64,000 nucleotides of DNA, from the NCBI RefSeq assembly GCF_003970675.1, contig NZ_CP034562.1, positions 4,411,501 to 4,475,500 on the forward strand. The letters are read 5' to 3'. Under the pieces are notes generated by a model. It was given only the letters and a program-made list of their open reading frames with translations. It was not told where the DNA came from and did no database searches. Positions 27,520 to 37,149 of this stretch are shown here, piece after piece. The stretch comes from Flammeovirga pectinis. GTDB lineage: Bacteria; Bacteroidota; Bacteroidia; Cytophagales; Flammeovirgaceae. Position 1 is the first letter of the stretch; every line of letters begins with the position of its first letter. Made by a program: the position numbers and the translations under genes.

Positions 27520-30500
27520 ATGAAACTACTACAGAACAGTATATTACTAATGGCCATACTTCTTAGCATAAGAGTAATTGGGCAGCACAAATCTTTTAAG
27601 CACATACCAGAAAGTGCGGGGTTATCTAATAAAATTGCAAAAGATATTTTTAGAGATACCAAAGGTTTTTTATGGATAGCAACACAAAATGGTTTAAACC
27701 GTTATGATGGCTATGAAATGAAAGTATTTAAAAATGCAGAGACGGATGTATCTACTTTATCAAGTAATGATATTAATGTAATTTTTGAAGACTCAAGACA
27801 ACATTTATGGGTAGGTACAATTACCAATATTCATAAAATAGGTAAAGATGGTGAAAGTTTTGACCGTTTATTAAAACGTTCTCCTTTTGAAGATAATAAC
27901 TTTGAATTTGAAATTACTTCAATCATCGAAGATAAGAATAAGAATATCTGGGTGGGTACATCTGGAGCAGGTTTATATGTTTTCAATTTAGACGGAAACC
28001 AAATCAAACATTACTTTAAAGAACAAAAGGAGGGAAATTTTAATTTTGTACATATAACTGCGTTATTCGAAGATCAAAATAACAATATATGGATTGGACA
28101 TAAAGACTTATCATATACTATTTTTAACCCTAGAAAGAAGTCTTTTAAACATAATAAGATCTCTTTGGCATCAACTAGATTTAGAAATAATACAGGAAGC
28201 TACATTACTAGTTTTGTAGAAACTGCAGACAAAGGTGTTATTGCTTCTACATTAAATAGTGGTATTCTAGCCTTCGAATCAAAAACAAATAATATTAATT
28301 ACTTAAAAGGAATTAATAAAGGTTTGTACCACCCTACGGTAAAAGATATGGCTGTAGACGAAGAAAAAAACCTATGGTTAGGGACTTCTGACGGGCTTCA
28401 TTTTATTCCAAAATATAAAAATAGAGTACAAAAAGTTTATAAAAGCGATGATCTCAATAGCAATAGTTTAAGTGATAATGCGGTCCTTTCTTTATACTAC
28501 GATCAACAAAATATTTTATGGTGCGGTGTATGGGGAAGAGGTATTGATTATGCTGAACCTAACTTTAAAAAATTCGAGACTTTTAAGCGTGAACCAATGA
28601 AAACGAATAGTTTAAATAATGATATGGTTCAGACGATAATGGAAGATCACGAAGAAAACTTATGGTTTGGTACAAGTGGAGGTGGTGTTACATATTATAA
28701 TATAGATAATGATGTTTACGAGCATTTTACCCCTCAGAAAGGTAATAAAGAGAAGTTACAATCGTGGTCTGTATTTTCTATTTTTGAAGATAGTGATAAC
28801 GATATTTGGGTGGGTTCTTATTTAGGTGGACTTTCTTTATTAGATAGAGAAACAAAAACATTTAAGACCTTTAAAAATGATCCACATTCTGATTACTCTT
28901 TACCAAATGATGATGTAAGAGATATTTTTGAAGATTCTAATAACCAGTTATGGATTGCAACAAATGGAGGTGGTATTGCCAAATTTGATAAATACAGTGA
29001 AACATTTGAGGTCTATAAAAGAGAAGAAGCTAAAGGACAAGAAACCTTAGCAAGTAATTGGGTACTCAATATAATGGAAGATAGTAGAGGGTGGTTATGG
29101 ATTGGAACATATGGAGGAGTAAGTATTTATTACCCAGATACAGATACTTTTATTAGTTTTAACCATAATGATAAAGATCAAAACTCACTAGCACATAACT
29201 GGGTATATTCTATTGTTGAAGATAGAAATAACACTATTTGGATTGGTACTGCTGGAGGTTTAAATAAGATTGATGCCAAGTATTTAGACAAGGAAATAGA
29301 ATCTTATAAAAAGGATTTTATGACAAAATATACTGAGGAAAATGGACTTAGTAATAATGCAATAAATGGTATTATTGAAGACGAAGAAGACTATTTATGG
29401 ATAAGCTCTAATATGGGCTTGTCTAAGTTTAATAAAGAGAAAAAAATCTTTACACATTACAGTAAGGATGATGGGTTACAAGGCAATGAATTTATTCCGA
29501 TGGCATATTGTAAAACTGCTGAAGGGAAATTAATTTTTGGTGGTAGAAATGGGGCAAATGCTTTTTTTACATCAGATATAAATGTCAACCCATTTAAGCC
29601 AAATGTTTTTCTAACAAATTTTTCTCTTTTTAATAAAGAAATCTTTCCATCATCAGAAGAAAATAGCGTTTTAGTACAGAGTATTATTAATACAGAATCT
29701 ATAACGCTTTTGTACGATCAGAATGTACTAACGTTTGACTTTGTGGCTTTAAATATGATCTCATCAGACAATAATACGTATGCCTACAAAATGGAAGGGT
29801 TTGATAAGGAATGGAATCATGTAAACAGTAAAAGAGAAGCAGTATATACTAATTTAGATCCGGGAGACTATATTTTTATGGTAAAAGGAACTAATAATGA
29901 TGGTGTTTGGAATGAAGATGGTCGAAACCTTTTAATAACAATCCAACCACCTTATTGGCAGACTTGGTGGTTTAGAACGCTTATTTTTATAGTGTTACTT
30001 GTATCCATTCTTGGTGGTTACAAATGGAGAGTTAGAGCATATAAAGAAGCACAAAGAGTTTTAGAAGAAACGGTGCAAGAACGTACCTTTGAATTGGCCG
30101 ATAAAAATAATGATTTACTAACGATAAACGAAGAGGTACAGCAGCAAGCAGAAGAGTTAGAAATGCAACGTGATCACCTTGCAGAAACTAATAATTTAAT
30201 TTCGGATCAGAATAGAAATCTAAAAGATAAGAACGAAGAAATTTCTAGTCTAGTTGGACAATTGCAAGGTGCAAATAGTGAGATATCTTTAAAGAACAAG
30301 CACATTACAGATAGTATTCGTTACGCAAAAACAATGCAACAGGCCATCTTACCACTTGATGATTCTTTCGAGAGTATTTTTGCCAATCACTTTGTATTGT
30401 TTAAACCAAAAGACATTGTATCTGGAGATTTTTATTGGGTAAGTACTCGAAATAAAGATGGAAAAACATTTGTAGCCTCTGTAGATTGTACTGGGCATGG

Positions 30501-31068
30501 TGTACCTGGTGCATTTATGTCTATGGTTGGAATGGCTTTACTTAATAAAATAGTGAACGAAAATGGGGAAAGCAATCCCATAAAAATACTAGAAAAACTA
30601 GACGAGGGTATTAGAGAAGCACTACGTCAGGATGAATCAAAGAATAGAGATGGAATGGATTTGTCTATTGTTTGTATTGAGCAGACAAGCCCTACAGAAT
30701 ATGATTTATTATTTTCATCAGCAAAAAGTGTAATGTATATTTTTAAAGCCCCCAAAGGTAAAATACAAAGGATTACGGGAGATAGAATTTCTATTGGAGG
30801 CCTAAGAAGAAAGAAGAAGAAACAATTTTCTGTACAAAAATTCTCTTTAAAAAGAGGAGATAGATTCTACTTAACTACAGACGGTTATGTAGATCAATGT
30901 GATGAATCGAGAAAGAAATTTGGCACAATTAAGTTCGAGAAAATTTTAGAACAAACAGTAAAATATTCATTAGACAGTCAGTACCAAATGCTACAAGATA
31001 TTTTAAAGATTCACCAAGGAAATGCAGAACAACGAGACGATATTACGGTAATGGGTTTTGAGGTATAA
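27520..31068 (+). CDS. Propeller sensor fused to SpoIIE/PP2C-type serine phosphatase
   Basis: A 1182-residue protein with the periplasmic half of an HTCS but a different output. Order: signal peptide (about 1-21), two seven-bladed propeller repeats (about 28-725; LWIATQNGLNRYDG, IWVGTSGAGLYVF and more), Y_Y_Y domain (about 745-808), membrane helix (about 816-836), a long coiled coil (about 845-930; LAETNNLISDQNRNLKDKNEE) and a SpoIIE phosphatase (about 930-1182). The metal ligands are present: D970 (SGDFYW), D989 (DCTGHG), D1121 (TTDGYVD) and D1173-D1174 (QRDDITV). So glycan sensing would control dephosphorylation of a cytoplasmic target, by analogy with partner-switching systems. No anti-sigma kinase or STAS protein is visible nearby. 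It stands between the two glycan loci; which it serves is unclear. Confidence 0.92.
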   Translation: MKLLQNSILLMAILLSIRVIGQHKSFKHIPESAGLSNKIAKDIFRDTKGFLWIATQNGLNRYDGYEMKVFKNAETDVSTLSSNDINVIFEDSRQHLWVGTITNIHKIGKDGESFDRLLKRSPFEDNNFEFEITSIIEDKNKNIWVGTSGAGLYVFNLDGNQIKHYFKEQKEGNFNFVHITALFEDQNNNIWIGHKDLSYTIFNPRKKSFKHNKISLASTRFRNNTGSYITSFVETADKGVIASTLNSGILAFESKTNNINYLKGINKGLYHPTVKDMAVDEEKNLWLGTSDGLHFIPKYKNRVQKVYKSDDLNSNSLSDNAVLSLYYDQQNILWCGVWGRGIDYAEPNFKKFETFKREPMKTNSLNNDMVQTIMEDHEENLWFGTSGGGVTYYNIDNDVYEHFTPQKGNKEKLQSWSVFSIFEDSDNDIWVGSYLGGLSLLDRETKTFKTFKNDPHSDYSLPNDDVRDIFEDSNNQLWIATNGGGIAKFDKYSETFEVYKREEAKGQETLASNWVLNIMEDSRGWLWIGTYGGVSIYYPDTDTFISFNHNDKDQNSLAHNWVYSIVEDRNNTIWIGTAGGLNKIDAKYLDKEIESYKKDFMTKYTEENGLSNNAINGIIEDEEDYLWISSNMGLSKFNKEKKIFTHYSKDDGLQGNEFIPMAYCKTAEGKLIFGGRNGANAFFTSDINVNPFKPNVFLTNFSLFNKEIFPSSEENSVLVQSIINTESITLLYDQNVLTFDFVALNMISSDNNTYAYKMEGFDKEWNHVNSKREAVYTNLDPGDYIFMVKGTNNDGVWNEDGRNLLITIQPPYWQTWWFRTLIFIVLLVSILGGYKWRVRAYKEAQRVLEETVQERTFELADKNNDLLTINEEVQQQAEELEMQRDHLAETNNLISDQNRNLKDKNEEISSLVGQLQGANSEISLKNKHITDSIRYAKTMQQAILPLDDSFESIFANHFVLFKPKDIVSGDFYWVSTRNKDGKTFVASVDCTGHGVPGAFMSMVGMALLNKIVNENGESNPIKILEKLDEGIREALRQDESKNRDGMDLSIVCIEQTSPTEYDLLFSSAKSVMYIFKAPKGKIQRITGDRISIGGLRRKKKKQFSVQKFSLKRGDRFYLTTDGYVDQCDESRKKFGTIKFEKILEQTVKYSLDSQYQMLQDILKIHQGNAEQRDDITVMGFEV

Positions 31069-31086
31069 TTAAATATTGAATGGAAG

Positions 31087-31118
31087 AAAGGGGTACTTAT
31101 TTTAGGTATCCTTTTTTA
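31087..31118 (+). terminator. Terminator of the propeller-SpoIIE gene
   Basis: AAAGGGGTAC (31087-31096) pairs with GTATCCTTTT (31106-31115), using G-U pairs, around a 9-nt loop, running into a T-rich tail. Located 18 bp past the stop. Confidence 0.8.
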
Positions 31119-31122
31119 TTTT

Positions 31123-31160
31123 AGGAGAGTTTGCTAACCTTATTGTTAGTAAACTCTCCT
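31123..31160. terminator. Long stem-loop between convergent genes
   Basis: Bases 31123-31138 pair with 31145-31160 over 16 positions (one G-T) with a 6-nt loop. It lies between the convergent phosphatase and SGNH genes and probably acts as a barrier or bidirectional terminator; T-tracts are weak on both sides. Confidence 0.6.
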
Positions 31161-31176
31161 TTATAATAATCACTTT

Positions 31177-32198
31177 CTACAAACCACCTTCCAAAATTTT
31201 TAAAATAATAGCTGCAGCTTGTTCGCCCTGTCTTTTGACACCTGAAGCTTTAAAGTGAACATTTTCAGGAAGTTGATCTTCTGGGAAATTAACGGTAAGC
31301 GTAAATTGATCGTCGATAGGGATGTGGTGTTTTACCATAATCTTTTCGGCAATTTTATTGTACTCAATTTCTTCTCCTTTAATTCTACCTGCGGCATTTT
31401 CTGGAACAACAGATGTGCTTGCCCAAATTAGTTTAGCGTTTGTTTTTTGTTTTAAAAGTGATACAATTTCTTCTAGGTTTTTCTTGTATTCTTTAGGAGA
31501 GTTTACATGATCACCTTTGCTGTTTAATTTATTGTCTATTAACCTTTTAAGGTCGTGCAGGCCGAAGTTGAAATGAATAATATCCCAATTGTTATCACCA
31601 ATCCATTTATTAAATTCAGCTAAACATTTTTTAGTATCGCCTCCATTAGTAGGTATTCTGTACACGTTACATTTTCCGGCTAATGCTTTTCTAACAAAAG
31701 GAGTGTAGCCAATAGAAATAGAATTGCCAATTAAAAGTACATTTGGTAATTGAGGATCTCTCTTCTGAAAATCAAATGCTTTATGCCCCTTAAAGTAGCT
31801 ATCCGTAGAGTTGTACCACATTTTCTCGTTAAGGTATAACATTTTAGGATCAACATTAATGGCGGTATAAGAAATGGTATCCTTAGCAAATGCACCTTTA
31901 CTGTCTGTTACAGTCATTTCTATTGCAACAGTTTCACCATCGTTAATTTGTAAAACAGCATACCTTTTAACGGGGTAAGTGTTGCTTTCCCAGAAATTAA
32001 TTTGAACGAATAGGTAGGAAGCATTTTGTCTTCTTTATCTATTGCAAATCCTTTTACTAATTTTTGAATAACACCTTGTTCTCCTTGAGTTGCTTCTACA
32101 ATTGCCAATGAGTGTATTTCTGGTGGTGTGTTTTGTGCTTTTATTTCCGTTGTTGAATAACCAATTAAACAAAGGAAAAAGAGGTATTTTAAACTCAT
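31177..32198 (-). pseudogene. SGNH/GDSL hydrolase broken by a -1 frameshift
   Basis: Two minus-strand frames make one protein. Frame 1 (from ATG 32198) gives a signal peptide and a cadherin/PKD-like beta domain up to FKLISGKATLTPLK; frame 2 resumes with RYAVLQINDGETVAIEMTVTDSKG and continues through an SGNH domain to 31177. The switch is at the four-base T-run 31965-31968 (A-run on the coding strand); one extra base would restore one protein of about 340 residues. The SGNH part has the nucleophile block LLIGNSISIGY, IHFNFGLHDLK and ENVHFKASG, as in intact GDSL-type esterases of this kind. It follows the other SGNH gene by 16 bp. It may be a real pseudogene, a reversible slip, or a sequencing error; the downstream frame is fully preserved, which favours a recent event or an error. 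Confidence 0.75.
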
Positions 32199-32214
32199 TT
32201 TTTCAATCAATAAT

Positions 32215-33597
32215 TTATTGAACCATCACTTTCCCAATAGAATAATTATGGGGAATTGGCTTAGCTACTTTGAAAACTAATTGACGGATATTTTGAATAT
32301 CTGTTTTCATAGTACCTTCATTATCAATATTTTTCACATATTCTTTAAGTAGCTTTGTAAAGTATTTATGCCATGAGATAGACATATCATTGTACTCTTC
32401 TAATTTCTTTGTAGCCAATGCCTTTCTTTCTTCAATAGTCATTTTAGAATCATATATTTTGAAGATAGTATAATCTACCATTCTCAAGTCTCTTATTTTG
32501 TTTTGAAGACGCATAATCTCCTTAGATAACTGACCTATTTTTTCTGCTTGACGTAATTGGGGAGTTGCTAATTCTGCTAATTGAATACCATTTGCAAAGG
32601 CATCATTTGTAAAAATCCCTATTTCTTGGTTATCAATTTTTAAGGTGTATTCTCCTTTTTTCAAACCTTCAATTCTAAGCGTTTCTTGGTTTAAATTTTC
32701 TTTAAAAGGGACTAATGCTACTCCTTTCTGATCAAAATATTTGATAGGAAATGGTAACGAGTTCTCTTCTAGTTGAAAAGCTACACTTTTGTTCGATGCG
32801 GTAAGATTTTTTATAGAACAGTTTAAATTTGCAGTTACTTTTTCTTTTTTAGCATTGATGGTTAAGTTAGCTACTTCTCTATTGTCTTTTGTGATTGTAT
32901 TTACCAATTGATACCCCATAACGAAATGCCCAGTTGCTCCAGGATGAATTCTGTCTGCTCCAACAATAGTAAAATCAGGAGCTTTTGCTTGTTGATCCGT
33001 ATTAACTTCACTCATTATGCTGTAAAAGTCTACAACTTCAAGCGTGTATTTTGATGCCATACTTTTTACATGGTCTCTGCACTTACCTAATGCAGCGTTT
33101 ACTCCTTTATTGTTGGCTTTTTGTATACTTGGACTTTCATCAAAGATTGTTGGTGTAAATAAAATAACTTCAATTTTTTGATCAAGAAGTAGGTTTACCA
33201 GCTTTTCTGTTTGCTTTTTATATCTGGCTAATGCGTCTTGTTGTTGTTTAAGTTGCCATGCTGTTGGTGTATCAGTATAGGTATTACGTTGTACGTCATT
33301 CATGCCTAACATTACAAAAGCAACGGTTGGCTTTTCAATTAAAATATCAACTTCTAACCTTGCCAACACTTGGTCGGTAACATCACCACTTATTCCTTTA
33401 TTGAGTACCGTAATGTCTTTTTGGTATCTTGTTGCTAAAAATGTTCTTAATACATTATGGTAAGAACCTGCATGAGTAATACTATTACCTATAAAGACTA
33501 TTTTATCGTTTTTCTTAAAGTTATGTGCATAAGTAACTGTGGAAATTACTAGTAAAAAGAACGATAGGAGGTGTGTAATTTTCTGTTTCATTATCAT
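32215..33597 (-). CDS. SGNH/GDSL-family esterase
   Basis: A 460-residue exported protein (signal peptide about 1-24, VTYA). SGNH blocks: FIGNSITHAG with nucleophile S39, GISGD (G71), LGMND (N100) and DRIHPG with D215 and H218, a complete catalytic set. About 230 further residues follow: a beta-rich domain then a helical end (QNKIRDLRMVDYTIFKIYD). Likely removes an acyl group, such as acetate, from the algal glycan or its oligomers; substrate unknown. Two nearby ATGs (33597 and 33591) are equally possible. It is downstream of the GH29 gene past a terminator-like hairpin, so it may have its own promoter or depend on read-through. Confidence 0.88.
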   Translation of the reverse strand: MIMKQKITHLLSFFLLVISTVTYAHNFKKNDKIVFIGNSITHAGSYHNVLRTFLATRYQKDITVLNKGISGDVTDQVLARLEVDILIEKPTVAFVMLGMNDVQRNTYTDTPTAWQLKQQQDALARYKKQTEKLVNLLLDQKIEVILFTPTIFDESPSIQKANNKGVNAALGKCRDHVKSMASKYTLEVVDFYSIMSEVNTDQQAKAPDFTIVGADRIHPGATGHFVMGYQLVNTITKDNREVANLTINAKKEKVTANLNCSIKNLTASNKSVAFQLEENSLPFPIKYFDQKGVALVPFKENLNQETLRIEGLKKGEYTLKIDNQEIGIFTNDAFANGIQLAELATPQLRQAEKIGQLSKEIMRLQNKIRDLRMVDYTIFKIYDSKMTIEERKALATKKLEEYNDMSISWHKYFTKLLKEYVKNIDNEGTMKTDIQNIRQLVFKVAKPIPHNYSIGKVMVQ

Positions 33598-33623
33598 GAT
33601 CGGTTTAAAAATAAATGATATAA

Positions 33624-33657
33624 AAATAGATCCTATAAAAAAGTATAGGACCTATTT
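33624..33657 (-). terminator. Terminator-like hairpin after the GH29 gene
   Basis: Bases 33624-33637 and 33644-33657 form a 14-bp stem; the single mismatch (30/51) becomes G-U on the minus-strand RNA, which points to minus-strand use. The following minus-strand sequence is T-rich but interrupted. Confidence 0.6.
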
Positions 33658-33723
33658 GTAATGTTATAAGTAGTCGGTTTTCAAATATTATGAAGTTTAA
33701 CTATTTCTATCAGGTAAAGAATT

Positions 33724-35094
33724 CTAGATTTTATCTTTCAAGAAAATCTCAATTACAGGTACTTCAACATCTGGTTTTTGCACAGGTAGTTGAATTTTAA
33801 TACCAGTATCACCTTCTGTTGCATCGTCTAACCAAGCACCTTTTGTGTACTTAAGTTTTAATTCTGAGGCATCGTTTAGTAACTGAGCATATTCAATTTT
33901 ATCTTTTAAACCAGGTAAATAAATTGTTTTAAACGGCCATTCTAAAACATGAACATAAAGTCTATTTGTTTCAGGGTTGTACGTTAAAAGGCAATTGTCT
34001 GGTGTTTCTATTCCTTCTGGGGCAGCTGTACAATTATAAATAGAACGGCTATGGAACTTCATCCATTCACCCGTTTGGGCTAATCTATCTTCTGCTTCTT
34101 TTTGTATCACACCACGTCCTGTTGGGCCAACATTAAGAATAAGATTACCACCTTTACTTACTGTTTCTATTAACATTACAATGGTTTGATGAGGAGATTT
34201 CCAAGTATACTCATCTCTGTGGTAACCCCAAGATCCAGAGAACGTTTGGCAAGTTTCCCAAGGTGTTTTTTCACCTTTGTAAGTCACCCATTCTTTAGGC
34301 ATAAATTGTTCTGGCGATAAGAAATCCCAACCTTTTTCTTCTTTTAAATCCAATCTATCATTTATGATAATTTGAGGTTGTAATTTTCTGATTAGCTTAT
34401 AAACATTTTCAGAATCCCAGTATTCTTTTCCTTTACCATTTTCTTTTTGAGCATAAGAGAAATCAGTAAACAAAACATCTATTTGCCCGTAGTTAGATAA
34501 GATTTCTGTAAGTTGATTTTTTAAGTAAGCTTGGTATTTTGTTTTATCACGCTTCTTATCTTTCTTAATTTCTTCTTTATTATTTCTTAACGGGTGGATA
34601 GGGTCTTTTACAGTAAAGTCTTGGTGGTGCCAATCAATTAATGAGTAGTATAAACCAATACGAATACCTTCTGCTCTAAAAGCATCAACTAATTCGCGCA
34701 TAACGTCTTTACCTATAGGAGAGTTGGTTACTTTATAATCAGTAAATTTACTATCATACATACAAAAACCATCGTGATGTTTAGCAGTAAATACAACGTA
34801 TTTCATACCTGCATTTTTTGCCATTTTTGCCCATTCTGTAGGATTGTATAAATCTGGGTTAAAATACTCTGCATACTTTTCGTATTTCTCTCTAGACATT
34901 TTTTCATTACTCATTACCCATTCGTGGCGAGCAGGTAGTGCGTAAAGTCCCCAGTGGATAAACATACCGAAACGGGCATCTTGCCACCATTCCATACGTT
35001 CTTGTTTTTTTTCTTTTGTTTCTGTATTTAATTGCTGGCCGAAGGTATTAAACCCAAAAAGTAAAATGGTAAGGCCAATTAATAATGATTTCAT
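33724..35094 (-). CDS. GH29 alpha-L-fucosidase-family enzyme, possibly alpha-L-galactosidase
   Basis: A 456-residue exported enzyme; ATG 35094 gives a clean signal peptide (MKSLLIGLTILLFGFNTFG), so a start 14 codons earlier is rejected. GH29 hallmarks: MEWWQDARFGMFIHWGLY, KYVVFTAKHHDGFCMYDS and the nucleophile D211 in VLFTDFSY. The barrel is followed by a C-terminal beta domain. Family members remove alpha-L-fucose; L-galactose is its 6-hydroxy analogue, and in porphyran-degrading loci GH29 enzymes act on alpha-L-galactose after sulfate removal. The neighbouring GH86, S1 sulfatase and GH2 genes make that activity more likely here. Specificity is inference. Confidence 0.88.
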   Translation of the reverse strand: MKSLLIGLTILLFGFNTFGQQLNTETKEKKQERMEWWQDARFGMFIHWGLYALPARHEWVMSNEKMSREKYEKYAEYFNPDLYNPTEWAKMAKNAGMKYVVFTAKHHDGFCMYDSKFTDYKVTNSPIGKDVMRELVDAFRAEGIRIGLYYSLIDWHHQDFTVKDPIHPLRNNKEEIKKDKKRDKTKYQAYLKNQLTEILSNYGQIDVLFTDFSYAQKENGKGKEYWDSENVYKLIRKLQPQIIINDRLDLKEEKGWDFLSPEQFMPKEWVTYKGEKTPWETCQTFSGSWGYHRDEYTWKSPHQTIVMLIETVSKGGNLILNVGPTGRGVIQKEAEDRLAQTGEWMKFHSRSIYNCTAAPEGIETPDNCLLTYNPETNRLYVHVLEWPFKTIYLPGLKDKIEYAQLLNDASELKLKYTKGAWLDDATEGDTGIKIQLPVQKPDVEVPVIEIFLKDKI

Positions 35095-35213
35095 ATATAG
35101 TTTGATTTCTATGGAGTTTGTTATTTTGCTTAGCAAAGTTTGCTGTTTTGCTATTAAAAGTGGGAGAATATTTATGGAAACAATTTATAGATGTAGAATA
35201 CACCCTTTATTTA

Positions 35214-35227
35214 CAAAAATACCCCCC
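35214..35227 (-). promoter_or_regulatory. Candidate -7 box joined to a G6 tract upstream of GH29
   Basis: On the minus strand GGGGGG (plus 35222-35227) runs directly into TATTTTTG (35214-35221), a match to TAnnTTTG, about 120 bp upstream of the GH29 ATG. The same A-rich/G-run/TA pattern recurs upstream of other units in this locus. Confidence 0.4.
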
Positions 35228-35310
35228 TTAACTAGTGTTGATAGCGGGAAACAAATAGTATTAAATAAACGCCTATCCGCATTAAAATACTATGAGTTTC
35301 CAACATAGGT

Positions 35311-37149
35311 TTATTTTGATACTTCGCCTTGTTCGTAATTTTTCAATTCTAAGATAAGTGAACTAACATGTCCGCCGGCATCCGGAAAAGTTACAGAAAC
35401 AGTATTATTTTCTTTAAGTGAAGAAGGGTCTATTACAATTTCTATTGTTCCAAAAAAGGCTTTTCTATTCTTTTGATCGTAACCTTTCCAGTTTGTAGGT
35501 ACAGTTAATTCTTTACCATTTAATGTAACAACAGGCTTTAAAGATTTACCATGAGCTCTAGCAATACCTAACATTAAGGTTGCTTCTCCTTTACCTGTTT
35601 TAATACTATCGAAAGTATAGTCAATACTCGTATTTGCTTTAATTTCCTGTACTACTTTTGTGGAATAATACTTTGTTTCGTGTATTGTGTTATCGAATTT
35701 AATTTCTTTAGAAAACTCATAAGCTAGCACAACAGTTTCTGAAGGTTCTAATACTAAAGAATTTATTGCTTTAGAAAACGTTTTTTCTGTATATTCTGCT
35801 TTTTTATCAGTATATGTTTTAACAGATTTACTATTGATATTCTTTAGCTTTTTTAGTTTCTCATTAAAGTTAAGGTTTACCTCTTGCTCTTTATCATCTA
35901 AATTATTTAAAGCAACATAAAGCACATTACCGTCTACAAAACCTTGAATCTGAACATCAGGGTTATCTGTTGCAACATAAACTCTTTTCCCTTTTACACT
36001 AGCCCATTGCTTATAGAAATATACTTTTTCGTTGTATTCCCATCCGGCAGGTTTTGCTTCTCCTAGGTTTGTAGGAATCATCATTGCTGCTTTGTATGGA
36101 GTGTAATTGTTCTTTTTAGTCATGTTCCATTTAGACTTACCTGTAATAAATGGAATAGAGATATACATGTTATTTTCTCTATCCAATAAATTAAAGATCA
36201 TGTGGTTTATTCCACTTACTGCTTGAGAGGCTCTTACAGGAGAGTATCCCTCGCCAAATCCTTTAGGAATAACACCATATTCTGTAATAGCATGCGGTTT
36301 TACAACACCCCATTTAGTGTAACTGTATGCTTCAATTAAATCTAAAATAGCTTCCGAATTACTTCCAGAACGTTTGTTATCTTGTCCTGTAACATTTACG
36401 CCATCATAAAGGTGAGTAGAGAAACCATCCATATTTTCACCGGCAATATCCATGAATAGTTTCATGTTTTCTTCCCAGTTTTGGAAATTTTTTCTTTCAA
36501 AAGAAGGCCAAGCAGCAGAATAACCTACTACTTTCATGTTGGCTAATTCTGGTGTGGCATGTATTTTAGCACCAATTGCACTAAATACCTCCGACATTTG
36601 CTTTTTAATTCTAGCCTCATCTTCAGGAATCCATTTTCCTTCATAGAAATCATGTGCATGAACGAAAGGCTCATTCATTGGTTCTAAGAATTGTGGACGA
36701 AGGTCATTATTAGAGAAATTCTTAAAGTATTCTGCAGACCAGTTAGCTACAACTTCAGGATCTATTCCATCTTTAAAAACATTTTTTGGATGCTCTGTTC
36801 CTACATAGTGTTGAACATCTCTAACGTTTTTATTTTTACTATTTTTTGGTGTTGGATAAACGCCAACAGGATTCTTTTTAGAGATTTTATTAAAAGAAAA
36901 TGCCCCCCAAAAACCTCTACTTGGACTTACATTAAACTCTTTGTAAAAGGCTGTATGTTCTTCACTTTGGCTATTAGAGTGAAGGTTAAAATATTTTGCT
37001 CTATCTAACTCAGATACATCACCGATATATCTTTGTACTGTGTATTCAATAGTTGCATTAGTTTGTGCAGAAACATTGCTGAGTCCTGCGCCTAAAAAAC
37101 ACAATAGGGATAATTTAAAAAAAGGCTTTTTATACTTTATCGTAAACAT
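35311..37149 (-). CDS. GH86 beta-agarase/beta-porphyranase without sorting tag
   Basis: A 612-residue exported enzyme (signal peptide ending VSAQ). It shows GH86 features: the N-terminal block YFNLHSNSQSEE, SPSRGFWGAF, LEPMNEPFVHAHDF with acid/base E160, FSTHLYDGVNVTGQD, and AITEYGVIPKG with nucleophile E290, followed by beta domains including the EPSETVVLAYEF segment. It cleaves agarose- or porphyran-type galactans internally. Unlike the GH86 at 51464-54388 it has no C-terminal T9SS domain and no CBM6-like module, so it is probably periplasmic and acts on imported oligomers. The gap to the GH29 start is 216 bp. Confidence 0.92.
   Translation of the reverse strand: MFTIKYKKPFFKLSLLCFLGAGLSNVSAQTNATIEYTVQRYIGDVSELDRAKYFNLHSNSQSEEHTAFYKEFNVSPSRGFWGAFSFNKISKKNPVGVYPTPKNSKNKNVRDVQHYVGTEHPKNVFKDGIDPEVVANWSAEYFKNFSNNDLRPQFLEPMNEPFVHAHDFYEGKWIPEDEARIKKQMSEVFSAIGAKIHATPELANMKVVGYSAAWPSFERKNFQNWEENMKLFMDIAGENMDGFSTHLYDGVNVTGQDNKRSGSNSEAILDLIEAYSYTKWGVVKPHAITEYGVIPKGFGEGYSPVRASQAVSGINHMIFNLLDRENNMYISIPFITGKSKWNMTKKNNYTPYKAAMMIPTNLGEAKPAGWEYNEKVYFYKQWASVKGKRVYVATDNPDVQIQGFVDGNVLYVALNNLDDKEQEVNLNFNEKLKKLKNINSKSVKTYTDKKAEYTEKTFSKAINSLVLEPSETVVLAYEFSKEIKFDNTIHETKYYSTKVVQEIKANTSIDYTFDSIKTGKGEATLMLGIARAHGKSLKPVVTLNGKELTVPTNWKGYDQKNRKAFFGTIEIVIDPSSLKENNTVSVTFPDAGGHVSSLILELKNYEQGEVSK

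Noticed and set aside
31177-31917. Loss of catalytic residues in the frameshifted SGNH protein (GLHD in place of GxND, ENVH in place of DxxH)
   Set aside because: As I recall, IHFN(W/F)GLHDLK and NVHF are normal in this branch of SGNH hydrolases, so these differences are not evidence of decay; only the frameshift is.
31965-31968. Programmed -1 frameshift in the SGNH gene
   Set aside because: The site lacks a canonical slippery heptamer and I see no obvious downstream structure; an indel or sequencing error is simpler.
33724-35136. GH29 start at 35136
   Set aside because: It would place 14 unlikely residues before a clean signal peptide that starts at ATG 35094.
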